Shown here: in pieces, positions 35,603 through 44,063 of the stretch | How the letters are laid out: every line of letters starts with the position of its first letter | Position numbering within the stretch: the first letter of the stretch is position 1 | Assembly: GCA_964636965.1 (NCBI GenBank) | Contig: CAZWST010000003.1 | Span: forward strand, 1-64,000 | From: CAG-582 sp964636965 | Lineage (GTDB): Bacteria > Bacillota_I > Bacilli_A > RF39 > UBA660 | DNA length: 64,000 nt | Reading direction: 5' to 3' | The notes under the pieces: model-generated | What the model was told of the DNA's origin: nothing | What the model saw: the letters and a program-made list of their open reading frames with translations, nothing else | Databases searched by the model: none | Program-made: the position numbers and the translations under genes

Positions 35603-36151
35603 ATGAAGAAAAAACAACATAGTAAACAAACAGAAAAATTTGTTAGCACAGAAATTAAAAAAAGTAATATGTCTAATGAAGATTATAAAAAGATAGTTTC
35701 TTTTATAATTGTACTTATAATTGTACTTGCATTAGTAGGTTTATTATTCTTATTTAATGGAAAAATTGTTACTAAAGATTTAAGTAATAATACAACTACA
35801 ACAACTGAACCATCATACGATGAAAGTGTTATTCTAGGCACTGAGATATTTAATAAATCAGATAAAGAATATATGGTATTATTATATGATTCAAATAACA
35901 AAGAAAATGGAATATTATTTGGGGGTCTTTTTAATAGTTATAAAGGAAGCAAGACTTTATATGCTGTAGATGCTGCAAATAAGATGAATAAGAGCTTCTT
36001 TAGTGAATCACTTGAAAATGAAAATACTAAGCCAACTAATGCTAGTGAAGTAAAGGTAAGTGGACCAAGATTACTAGTAATTAAGAATAAAGAAGTAGTA
36101 GAGTACATTAGTGATGCAAATACAATCACAGAAAAACTTTCAGCAAAATAG
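35603..36151 (+). CDS. Single-pass membrane protein with Thr-rich linker
   Basis: 182 residues. A basic cytoplasmic tail, one membrane helix (about 33-52), then a TTTTTEP linker and an extracellular domain of about 110 residues (YDESVILGTEIFNKSDKEY, YMVLLYDSNNKENG, LLVIKNKEVVEYIS). The secondary-structure order resembles a thioredoxin fold, but no CxxC is present, so a redox function is not claimed. Monocistronic with its own terminator. Confidence 0.65.
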   Translation: MKKKQHSKQTEKFVSTEIKKSNMSNEDYKKIVSFIIVLIIVLALVGLLFLFNGKIVTKDLSNNTTTTTEPSYDESVILGTEIFNKSDKEYMVLLYDSNNKENGILFGGLFNSYKGSKTLYAVDAANKMNKSFFSESLENENTKPTNASEVKVSGPRLLVIKNKEVVEYISDANTITEKLSAK

Positions 36152-36178
36152 AATACTTTAATGTATTCTTTTTTTTCT
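36150..36178 (+). terminator. Terminator running into the next promoter
   Basis: AGAATAC (36150-36156), loop TTTAAT, GTATTCT (36163-36169), then T residues. The following extended -10 begins at 36181. Confidence 0.8.
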
Positions 36179-36180
36179 TG

Positions 36181-36189
36181 TGTTATAAT
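36181..36189 (+). promoter_or_regulatory. Extended -10 promoter of the Ctp gene
   Basis: TG-T-TATAAT (36181-36189), with AAGGAG and an ATG at 36209. Confidence 0.55.
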
Positions 36190-36208
36190 GAATATAAGGA
36201 GAATCAAC

Positions 36209-37408
36209 ATGAAAAACATCAAGAGAAAAAATTTTTTTGAAAAACATAACTTTAACTTAGGAGAACTAATAATAATAACTTTAGCTTTTTCATCACTTAC
36301 CGGAATATTAACAGGTTTATTCTTTTATTTTAAAAATAATAGAAATCTAATACTTGATAAGAATTTATTAGATATTGTATCAACATATAATAAAATAAAT
36401 GATGATTTCTATGGAAAAATAGATAAATCAAAACTTGCAGAAGACGCTATTAATAGCATGATGTCGTCACTAGATGAAAACTATACAGTCCATATGAATA
36501 AGACTGATACCTCTGATTTATCAGAAAAACTTGAAGGAAGATACCATGGTATCGGTATATCTGTTCAAAAAAAGAATAATTTAGTTTCAATCGTTAATGT
36601 TTATGAAGGAACACCAGCATCAAAAGCAGGATTAAAAACTGGAGATACTATTAAAAGAGTTAATGACTATGAAATAAAAGAAAGTGATTCACTAGAAAAA
36701 ATATCTGAACTTATTAAAGAAAAAGATAATGTATCTTTAGTTGTTTTAAGAGATAATGAAGAAATAACCATTAAAATAGATGTTAAGACTATCGAAACAC
36801 CATCAATCGATTATAAAATTCATGAAAGAAATAATAAAAAAATTGGGTATATATATATTCAAACATTTTCAAAAACTACAGCTTCTCAAGTTAGTAATGC
36901 TTTAGATAGTTTAGAAAGTGAAAAAATAGATTCACTTATAATAGATGTTAGAAGTAATACGGGTGGTTACTTAAAATCAGCTGAAGATATTTTAAATATG
37001 TTTATAAGAGAAGGAGAAATACTTTATTCAATTGAGAGTAAAGATAAAAGAAAAGTAATATATGATACGACAAAAATGATGCGCACCCTTAATATGGTAG
37101 TGTTAATTGATCGTGCATCAGCCTCAGCCTCCGAAATACTTGCAACAAGTTTAAAAGAAAGTTATGGAGCTATACTTGTTGGAACTAAAACTTATGGAAA
37201 GGGACTTGTTCAGCAAACCGATTTCTTAAGTGATAATACAATGATTAAGTATACTACTGCCAAATGGTTTACACCTAAAGGAAACTATGTAAATGAAATA
37301 GGGTATAAACCAGATGTTGAAGTAAAACTTACTCGCGAGTATGCACTTAATCCATGTGATGAAACAGATGCCCAATTACAAAAAGCATTAGATATATTAT
37401 CAAAATAA
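36209..37408 (+). CDS. ctpA: C-terminal processing serine protease, S41 family
   Basis: 399 residues. A membrane anchor at about 20-41, a PDZ domain (about 107-195, GIGISVQ...VYEGTPASKAGLKTGD), then the S41 core with the IDVRSNTGGYLKSAEDI segment, the SASASE nucleophile block (304-309) and the catalytic Lys331 in TYGKG. Such proteases cleave extracytoplasmic proteins near the C-terminus. In spore formers CtpB acts in the sigma-K checkpoint. The start at 36209 was chosen for its AAGGAG site. It is probably co-transcribed with the RsgI-like gene 15 bases downstream. Confidence 0.9.
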   Translation: MKNIKRKNFFEKHNFNLGELIIITLAFSSLTGILTGLFFYFKNNRNLILDKNLLDIVSTYNKINDDFYGKIDKSKLAEDAINSMMSSLDENYTVHMNKTDTSDLSEKLEGRYHGIGISVQKKNNLVSIVNVYEGTPASKAGLKTGDTIKRVNDYEIKESDSLEKISELIKEKDNVSLVVLRDNEEITIKIDVKTIETPSIDYKIHERNNKKIGYIYIQTFSKTTASQVSNALDSLESEKIDSLIIDVRSNTGGYLKSAEDILNMFIREGEILYSIESKDKRKVIYDTTKMMRTLNMVVLIDRASASASEILATSLKESYGAILVGTKTYGKGLVQQTDFLSDNTMIKYTTAKWFTPKGNYVNEIGYKPDVEVKLTREYALNPCDETDAQLQKALDILSK

Positions 37409-37423
37409 AGGAGGTAGATAAAT

Positions 37424-38674
37424 GTGAAAAAAAATATACATAAGTTAGAAATGGATTTTAAAGAATATAAGAAAATAAAGCACGAAAGACAAAGTGTACT
37501 AATAGTTTTAAACAATGAAGAGAATAAAAGTATAAATATTAAAGATAATATTTTAATTACAAATAATAAGAAAAAATTTAAAAGAAAAGTCAAAAAATTA
37601 AATACTTATTCTAATCTTGATGAAGTAAAGAAAAATGTGAGTAATAAACAATTAGGATATAAGAAAAAAGATATAATTAATTATGATGATCTTGTGGAAA
37701 ACTATACTAAAAATGACATTAAGAAGTATGGCTTACTAGCAATTGAATTAAAAAAGAAAAAGCATATATTAAAGAAAATATTTTTTACAATATTATTTTT
37801 AGTGCTTATAATAGTTTTAGGACTAGATATTTATAAAAAAATAGAAAAAATGAATATACAAAAATATCAGGATGCACTAATTGAAATTAGTAATGACAAA
37901 CTATCTTATGTGTTTTTAGAAATTAATCCATCTTTTGCTTTAATTTTAAAGGGAAGCAATGTAAGTGATGTTTACTGCCTTAATGATGATTGTATGGATA
38001 TTTATAATGACATAAATGTAAAAGATAAGAATATAAATGAAAGTATTGATATTATCTATAATATTTCTAAAGAAAAAGGATTTGATACTTCGAAGGGTGT
38101 AAAAATTAAATCATCTGAAAGTATAAATATAGAAGCGAAGGATTATATTGCTCTTGAGTACATTGATCCTATTAAAGAAAAAGAATTATTAGATACAGTA
38201 AAAAATAAGGATAATCTAACTAATATAGACAATGATAATTATTACCATAAATTATGGGAAAAATTAAAAAAAGATTCTGACTATGATAAAATCTATTCGT
38301 GCAATATGGATAATGGCAAATTAGAATGTTTCTTTATTATAGAATCTATTATGCCAATGGCAGATGTTTTAGATGAAAGTAAACCAGTAACTGATATTAT
38401 GAGTCAAAATGTTTTAAGTGTATTAAATAAGGTAAAAAGGACACTAAATAAATTTAATATTAAAACTATTGATTCTGGATTTGGAACAGTAGTATATATA
38501 AATAATATTGGTTATACATATGCTCTAGATACTAACTGTTTTAGAGATTACAATACACAAATATGTTATGACGATTTTGGATGTTTTCCAGAACACCATA
38601 GAGATAAATTTAATATAAAAGATTTAGATTTATTAAACCCAAGTTCTATCCAAAGTAAAATAAAAACATTTTAG
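37424..38674 (+). CDS. RsgI-like membrane protein
   Basis: 416 residues, starting with GTG at 37424 behind AAAGGAGGT. The overlapping ATG at 37422 would read ATG-TGA. A basic N-terminal cytoplasmic region (about 1-112) with IVLNNEENKSINIKDN may be an anti-sigma-like N-domain. One membrane helix (about 115-134) follows. The extracellular region begins with the RsgI-type block YVFLEINPSFALIL...DCMDIYNDI and an ESIDIIYNISKEKGF helix, as in RsgI proteins that regulate sigma-I. The C-terminal region (about 265-416) is Cys-containing and not recognised. No sigma-I gene is adjacent. Confidence 0.7.
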   Translation: MKKNIHKLEMDFKEYKKIKHERQSVLIVLNNEENKSINIKDNILITNNKKKFKRKVKKLNTYSNLDEVKKNVSNKQLGYKKKDIINYDDLVENYTKNDIKKYGLLAIELKKKKHILKKIFFTILFLVLIIVLGLDIYKKIEKMNIQKYQDALIEISNDKLSYVFLEINPSFALILKGSNVSDVYCLNDDCMDIYNDINVKDKNINESIDIIYNISKEKGFDTSKGVKIKSSESINIEAKDYIALEYIDPIKEKELLDTVKNKDNLTNIDNDNYYHKLWEKLKKDSDYDKIYSCNMDNGKLECFFIIESIMPMADVLDESKPVTDIMSQNVLSVLNKVKRTLNKFNIKTIDSGFGTVVYINNIGYTYALDTNCFRDYNTQICYDDFGCFPEHHRDKFNIKDLDLLNPSSIQSKIKTF

Positions 38675-38688
38675 CATTTTTAGTATTT

Positions 38689-38764
38689 TGTCAAAATAAA
38701 GTATACTTTGTCGAATTATACATAAAATTGTCTTTTGATTTACAAATATTTACATGGTTCGACA
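38689..38764. promoter_or_regulatory. 0A-box cluster upstream of spo0A
   Basis: Two perfect 0A boxes (consensus TGTCGAA), one forward at 38709-38715 and one inverted (TTCGACA) at 38758-38764, plus a one-mismatch TGTCAAA at 38689-38695. They are bound by Spo0A in Bacilli and Clostridia. They lie 80-155 bases before the spo0A ATG, so autoregulation is likely. Confidence 0.7.
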
Positions 38765-38774
38765 AAACTTCCTA

Positions 38775-38803
38775 TTTCTATTTGTAAAACTTTATACTAT
38801 AAT
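38775..38803 (+). promoter_or_regulatory. Promoter of spo0A
   Basis: A -10 TATAAT (38798-38803) with a weak -35 TTTCTA (38775-38780) at 17 bases. The 0A boxes lie immediately upstream. Confidence 0.5.
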
Positions 38804-38844
38804 GTTTTTAGCAGTCAAGAAATATTAGAAAAAAGGGAGACATT

Positions 38845-39582
38845 ATGGCAATAAAAACACTAGTGATAGATGGAGATTCTAATCACACTAAAGAAGTTGC
38901 GAAGTATTCTTGTAGTTCTAGTAGTATTGAAGTTAGATGTGTAAGTTCGAAAGATGAGGCACAGCAATTTATAAAAGAATCAGATTGTATAATTATAAAT
39001 ATGTTACTTAACGGTATTGATTCATATGAGTTATTAAGCGATATTAGAAGTTTATATAATGATAAAATAATCATCGCAACAAGTGAATTTATATCAGCAG
39101 ACATGATGGATAGCATCAGTAAGTATTCAGTTAACTATTTTATAAAGAAACCTTATGATGTTAGTACACTTGAAGATATAATTATCGCACTTTATAAAAG
39201 AAGAAATAATATTAAACCAGAAGAAGATTTAGACATAAAAATAGAGATTACAAACTTGTTACATAGTTTAGGAATACCATCACATATAAAAGGATATTCA
39301 TATATTCGTGATGGTATTGAAATGCTTTATCATGATTCATCATTAGTTGGATCAATTACAAAAGAGTTATACCCAAGCATTGCATCCTCTTATGATACAA
39401 CATCATCAAGAGTAGAAAGAGCAATAAGGCATGCGATTGAAGTATCATGGGTTAGAGGAGATTATAACCTTATGGAAGAGATATTCGGAAATTCGATTGA
39501 CTTTGATCGTAGTAAACCAACAAATTCAGAATTTATCGTAACATTAGCAGATAGATTAAAATTAAATGCAAAATATGCATAA
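38845..39582 (+). CDS. spo0A: Spo0A homologue with degenerate receiver domain
   Basis: 245 residues. The C-terminal DNA-binding domain (about 128-245) is near-canonical Spo0A: ITNLLHSLGIPSHIKGYSYI, the TTSSRVERAIRHAIEVSW recognition region, and KPTNSEFIVTLADRL. The N-terminal receiver fold (1-115) has lost the phosphoacceptor: Asn52 replaces the Asp (IIIN52ML), the PxxG that follows is also changed (NGID), and the acidic pair is D9-G10. Lys102 is retained. It therefore cannot be phosphorylated in the usual way. Spo0A controls the entry into sporulation. A strong ribosome site (GGGAG) precedes the ATG. Two 0A boxes lie upstream. Confidence 0.92.
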   Translation: MAIKTLVIDGDSNHTKEVAKYSCSSSSIEVRCVSSKDEAQQFIKESDCIIINMLLNGIDSYELLSDIRSLYNDKIIIATSEFISADMMDSISKYSVNYFIKKPYDVSTLEDIIIALYKRRNNIKPEEDLDIKIEITNLLHSLGIPSHIKGYSYIRDGIEMLYHDSSLVGSITKELYPSIASSYDTTSSRVERAIRHAIEVSWVRGDYNLMEEIFGNSIDFDRSKPTNSEFIVTLADRLKLNAKYA

Positions 39583-39626
39583 TAACTAAGAATATTCCTC
39601 ATATATATTTATAGGAGGATTTTTTT

Positions 39627-41474
39627 ATGAAAGATAATATAAATGAATGTGTTAAAAGAGTATTAGAATTTGCAGAACAAGAGATGCTTGATCTTAATCA
39701 TCCGTATGTAGGAAGTGAACATTTACTTTTAAGCTTATTAAAATTTGATAAGACTAAAAAAATATTAAATAAGTATAATTTAACTTATGCTACCTTTAGA
39801 GAATCTTTAATAAACATAATTGGTATGTCTAATATCAAAAGCAAATATGTTTTATATACACCACTTCTAAAATTAATAATTAAAAAAACTCTTGAAAGTG
39901 AAGGGGAATCAAGTGATGAAATTACTTTACTTAAAGAACTAGTTTCCAGTGATGATGGAATCGCGATAAGAATAATGATGGAACTTAATATAGATGTTGA
40001 TTCACTTTATGCAGAGTTAACTAATGCTCATTCTTATCTTGATGAAATAGGTTATAATATGATGAATACTAAAGAGTTTTCTCCTTTAATTGGAAGAGAA
40101 AAAGAAATAGACTCTATGTTAGAAATACTTTTAAGAAAGAATAAAAATAATCCACTTCTTATTGGAGAAGCAGGGGTAGGTAAAACAGCTATAGTTTATG
40201 AACTTGCTAAAAGAATAAAAGAAGGAAATGTCCCAAATGCTTTAAAAAATAAAAAAATCTATATGCTTGATATGGCAAGCTTACTTTCTAATACTAAATA
40301 TCGCGGAGAGTTTGAAACAAAGATTAATAACTTAATAAAAGAAACAATCGCGAAAGAAAACATAATTTTATTTATTGATGAAATACATACCATCGTACGC
40401 ACAGGAGGCGGAGAAGGTTCATGTGATGCAGCTAATATTTTAAAACCATACCTAGCAAACGGAAAAATAAAATTAATTGGTGCTACAACTAATCGTGAAT
40501 ATGATACATTTATAAGTTCTGATGCAGCACTTTCTAGAAGATTTGCCCGCATTTCTGTAAGTGAGCCAACTGAAGAAGAGACATACAAGATACTACTTGG
40601 AGTAAAGGATTCATATGAAGAATTTCATAAAATAAAAATAGCTGATGAACAACTTAAAGATATCACACATCTTTCTACAAAATATATCACAACTAATCAA
40701 AATCCTGATAAATCACTTGAAGTACTAGATTGTCTTTTATCACATGTAAAATTAAAAAGTGAAAATAATCGTGATATGTATACATTTAATGAATTTTTAA
40801 AGAATAAAGATTATAAAAATGCTTTAAAGTTAAAAACAAAAAATATGCCAACTATTAAAACCGAAGATATTATTTCTGTTGTTGAAAAGTTAGCTAACAT
40901 TAAAGTCTTAAATAATACACATTATGAAAAAGTATGTAAGGCTTTAGATAAATCAGTTAAATATCAGAATTTAACAAAATTAAAAGAATTATTAAAGAAA
41001 AAATGTACAACTAATAAAATAGTTGGTATTGAAATAAAAGGTCCATCAGGCTGTGGTAAAACTTATACAGCACATGTTATAAGAGATGCATTAGAATATA
41101 ATCTAATTGAATTAGATATGAAAGAATTTAGAAGTTCAACTTCAATAAATCGTCTTATTGGTTCAGATCCAGGATATGTAGGTTATGAATCAACAACTAT
41201 TTTGGATAAAATAAAATATAATCCTTATTCCTTAATACTCTTAAAAAATATTGAATATGCAGGAACTCAAGTATTAGAATTATTTAATTCTATAATAGAT
41301 AAAGGTTATTTAACAGATAAATATAATAATAAGATAGATTTTAACAATACCCTAATAATAAAAACCAATAATGAATTAACTTCTAAAATTGGATATGATG
41401 AAGCTAATACTTTAAATGAGAATATAGTGAATTATACATATATAAAAAATAAAGAACTTAATCTAGCAAGTTAA
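39627..41474 (+). CDS. Truncated ClpC/ClpB-like AAA+ ATPase
   Basis: 615 residues, where ClpC is about 810. An N-terminal Clp repeat domain (about 3-140, PYVGSEHLLLSLL), then D1 with Walker A G180-x4-GKT187 and Walker B LFID251-E252, intact sensor and Arg-finger segments (ATTNREYDTFISSDAALSRRF), a shortened middle, then D2 with Walker A (GPSGCGKT, 472-479) and the pore loop GSDPGYVGY, but Walker B replaced by LLK540-N541. It stops soon after sensor 1, lacking the small domain and sensor 2. D1 probably still works. ClpP binding through a D2 loop is not evident. AGGAGG precedes the ATG. Confidence 0.88.
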   Translation: MKDNINECVKRVLEFAEQEMLDLNHPYVGSEHLLLSLLKFDKTKKILNKYNLTYATFRESLINIIGMSNIKSKYVLYTPLLKLIIKKTLESEGESSDEITLLKELVSSDDGIAIRIMMELNIDVDSLYAELTNAHSYLDEIGYNMMNTKEFSPLIGREKEIDSMLEILLRKNKNNPLLIGEAGVGKTAIVYELAKRIKEGNVPNALKNKKIYMLDMASLLSNTKYRGEFETKINNLIKETIAKENIILFIDEIHTIVRTGGGEGSCDAANILKPYLANGKIKLIGATTNREYDTFISSDAALSRRFARISVSEPTEEETYKILLGVKDSYEEFHKIKIADEQLKDITHLSTKYITTNQNPDKSLEVLDCLLSHVKLKSENNRDMYTFNEFLKNKDYKNALKLKTKNMPTIKTEDIISVVEKLANIKVLNNTHYEKVCKALDKSVKYQNLTKLKELLKKKCTTNKIVGIEIKGPSGCGKTYTAHVIRDALEYNLIELDMKEFRSSTSINRLIGSDPGYVGYESTTILDKIKYNPYSLILLKNIEYAGTQVLELFNSIIDKGYLTDKYNNKIDFNNTLIIKTNNELTSKIGYDEANTLNENIVNYTYIKNKELNLAS

Positions 41475-41559
41475 ATATTAATTTTACACTCAATAAAATA
41501 AACTTATTTATAACTAGTAATTTTTATTATATAATTAATACAGAATAGAAGGGTATGTT

Positions 41560-42465
41560 ATGAATGAAGATAAAAGATTTAAACAAATTAATCGTATCGC
41601 AACACCTATTAAAGTAAATGATGCAAATACTACGAATAATTCAAATAATCAAAGTACTCTTGATGCACAAATTAAAGATAGCATAAGTGCAATACCTCCT
41701 AAAAAGGAAGTAAAAAAGATTCAAAAAAAGAGAAAAAAGGTAAATAAAGAAAGAGTATTGCAAACTTTAATAATAATATTTGTAATAGGTATCATTGCGT
41801 CTTCTATATATTTATTAATACCAGAGTCCATTTCTCAATCTAAAATTAAATATAATGACATATCTACAACTACAACAATTCCTAACCTTAGTGGGTATTA
41901 CTTTGAAAATATAAAATTAAATGAAAGTATATTTATAGATAATGATATTAACTATAAAGCTGGAAATTTTACAATAAGAAAAGTAAATAATAATATATAT
42001 ATTAATGATAAAGAAATAACTAAAAAAGAATATTTTTATTCTAGTGTTGGCTTAATAGACGATTTAATTATTTTTACTGCTAAAGATAAAAATAATAGAA
42101 CTACTGAAATGTATATAGTTGATTCATTAGGTAATACCTTATTAAATATGTATCATATTGGTGATATAAATGGTATGGTAATAAGCGATGAAGATGCATC
42201 AGTTATATATAATTCAGAAGCTATAACTATAGTATCTAAAAATGTAATTGGAGATAAATTAATTCCAAATAATAATATAAATAGCAGCAGTCCTGTTTCA
42301 ATTTGTAATGAAGATGATTTATTTGCATCATCTATTGAAACTTCAAAACCCGTAATAGTTCACTATTCACTTTCATATAAAGGGAATCACGAGTTTAATG
42401 CTTTAGAAAATATATATGAAAAAAGTCTTGAAGAATACAAAAACGAATTTAATTATTGTAAATAA
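41560..42465 (+). CDS. Single-pass membrane protein with STTTT linker, 301 residues
   Basis: Unknown. A long basic cytoplasmic tail (about 65 residues, KKEVKKIQKKRKKVNKERV), one membrane helix (about 68-87), an ISTTTTIPN linker, then an extracellular beta-rich domain of about 190 residues with two Cys near the end. The layout parallels the product of 35603-36151. Monocistronic with a downstream hairpin. Confidence 0.65.
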   Translation: MNEDKRFKQINRIATPIKVNDANTTNNSNNQSTLDAQIKDSISAIPPKKEVKKIQKKRKKVNKERVLQTLIIIFVIGIIASSIYLLIPESISQSKIKYNDISTTTTIPNLSGYYFENIKLNESIFIDNDINYKAGNFTIRKVNNNIYINDKEITKKEYFYSSVGLIDDLIIFTAKDKNNRTTEMYIVDSLGNTLLNMYHIGDINGMVISDEDASVIYNSEAITIVSKNVIGDKLIPNNNINSSSPVSICNEDDLFASSIETSKPVIVHYSLSYKGNHEFNALENIYEKSLEEYKNEFNYCK

Positions 42466-42473
42466 TATCCATA

Positions 42474-42503
42474 AATGTACATATAAATTAATATGTACAT
42501 TTT
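42474..42503 (+). terminator. Hairpin terminator before the cysS leader
   Basis: A 10-bp stem AATGTACATA (42474-42483) with its complement (42492-42501) and an 8-base loop. The T run is short and interrupted, so efficiency is uncertain. Confidence 0.55.
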
Positions 42504-42528
42504 ACTTTTAAATAAGAATTAATTAGTA

Positions 42529-42534
42529 TATAAT
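42529..42534 (+). promoter_or_regulatory. -10 element of the cysS transcript
   Basis: TATAAT (42529-42534) about 23 bases before the leader peptide start. No good -35. Confidence 0.45.
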
Positions 42535-42556
42535 ATATATAAAAGAAGGGATAATT

Positions 42557-42592
42557 ATGCAAAAACGATGTTGCCTTACTTATAATTTTTAA
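42557..42592 (+). CDS. Cys-Cys leader peptide of cysS
   Basis: An 11-codon reading frame, M-Q-K-R-C-C-L-T-Y-N-F, has AAGGG 6 bases before its ATG and ends 24 bases before the cysS start. Consecutive Cys codons (TGT TGC) directly upstream of the cysteinyl-tRNA synthetase gene are the hallmark of an amino-acid-sensing leader. Ribosomes stalled by lack of charged tRNA-Cys would change expression of cysS. Too short for automatic gene callers. Confidence 0.7.
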   Translation: MQKRCCLTYNF

Positions 42593-42616
42593 TAAAATAA
42601 GAAAGGATTAATATTT

Positions 42617-44014
42617 ATGAAATTATATAATACATTAACAAAAAAAATAGAAGAATTTATTCCTAATGAGGAAGGAAATGTTAAAATTTATACATGTGGA
42701 CCAACAGTATATCATTATGCCCATATTGGAAATATGCGTAATTATATTGGTCATGATGTATTAGTTAGAACTTTAAAATATATTGGATACAATGTTACTA
42801 GAGCTATGAATATCACTGATGTTGGTCATTTAACAAGTGATTCAGACTCTGGTGAAGATAAAATGGAAGTGGCTAAAAAAAGAGAAGGAAAGTCAGCTTA
42901 TGAAATTGCTGAATTTTATACAGAAGCTTTCTTTAAAGACTACGATGCCTTAAACAATTTAAGACCTGATATAACTTCTAAAGCTACAGAGAATATTGAT
43001 ATGTACATTAAAATGATTCAAAAATTATTAGATGATGATATTGCGTACACATCTGGTGGAAATGTTTACTTTGATATTTCCAAGGTAAAAAACTATTATT
43101 GCTTAACTAATCAAGCAGCAGAAGATAAGATGGTTGTTGGAGTAAGAGAAGGTGTTGAGTTTGATGGTAATAAACGAAATCAAGCTGACTTTGCTCTATG
43201 GTTTACATCATCTAAATTTGAAAATCATGAAATGCTTTGGGATTCTCCATTTGGAGTAGGTTATCCCGGATGGCATATTGAATGTTCTGGTATATCCATT
43301 AAGTATTTAGGTGAATATTTAGATATTCATGGTGGTGGTGTAGACAATATCTTCCCACATCATACAAATGAAATTGCACAAAGTGAAGCTTACCTTGGAC
43401 ACAAATGGTGCAATTATTGGTTCCATAATGAACACTTGCTTGACGATACTGGAAAGATGAGCAAGTCTCATGGTGAATTCTTAACAGTTTCACTTTTAAT
43501 TGAAAAAGGATATGATCCAATAAGTTTTAGATTCTTATGCTTAAATAGTCATTACAGAAAACAATTACTTTTCTCATATGATGCTTTAAATCAAGCAGAA
43601 TCAACTTTAAAGAAATTAAGAAATAAAATATCTATGATTGAATTATCTGGTGAAATAGATGATACATTATTTAAAAAGTATGATGAATCATTTAAAAATG
43701 CCTTAGAAAATGATTTAAATACTGCCAATGCTTTATCAGTCGTTTATGAATTATTAAAAGATAATGAAGTAAATGGTAATACAAAACTAGAATTAATTAA
43801 ATCTTTTGATAAAGTTCTAGCTTTAGATTTAATTAAAGAAAACACAAAAGTTGCAGCAGATGAAGAAATACTTAAATTAATTGAGGCTCGAAATGTTGCA
43901 AAATCTAAAAAAGATTTCGAATTAGCTGATTCTATAAGAGAAGATTTATATAAAAAAGGAATTGAACTAATTGATACAAGAGAAGGAACAACTTATAAAA
44001 TAGTTGGTTCATAA
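42617..44014 (+). CDS. cysS: Cysteinyl-tRNA synthetase
   Basis: 465 residues, class I synthetase charging tRNA-Cys in the cytoplasm. Zinc-binding start TCGPTVY (Cys28), HIGH-type HIGN (36-39), the GWHIECSG zinc block, and KMSKS at 280-284. The C-terminal anticodon region ends in the AREVAKSKKDFELADSIRE-like helix. A full-length enzyme, preceded by a Cys-containing leader peptide. AAAGGA ribosome site. Confidence 0.96.
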   Translation: MKLYNTLTKKIEEFIPNEEGNVKIYTCGPTVYHYAHIGNMRNYIGHDVLVRTLKYIGYNVTRAMNITDVGHLTSDSDSGEDKMEVAKKREGKSAYEIAEFYTEAFFKDYDALNNLRPDITSKATENIDMYIKMIQKLLDDDIAYTSGGNVYFDISKVKNYYCLTNQAAEDKMVVGVREGVEFDGNKRNQADFALWFTSSKFENHEMLWDSPFGVGYPGWHIECSGISIKYLGEYLDIHGGGVDNIFPHHTNEIAQSEAYLGHKWCNYWFHNEHLLDDTGKMSKSHGEFLTVSLLIEKGYDPISFRFLCLNSHYRKQLLFSYDALNQAESTLKKLRNKISMIELSGEIDDTLFKKYDESFKNALENDLNTANALSVVYELLKDNEVNGNTKLELIKSFDKVLALDLIKENTKVAADEEILKLIEARNVAKSKKDFELADSIREDLYKKGIELIDTREGTTYKIVGS

Positions 44015-44063
44015 TTTAACACATTTTTCACAAAACTATGTTAGATTGGATATGGTGAATTAA

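Noticed and set aside
37422..37427. ATG start for the RsgI-like gene at 37422.
   Set aside because: It is followed at once by TGA. The overlapping GTG at 37424 gives the long open frame with a good ribosome site.
42466..42616. T-box riboswitch before cysS.
   Set aside because: The leader is too short, with no T-box sequence or specifier stem. A Cys leader peptide explains it better.
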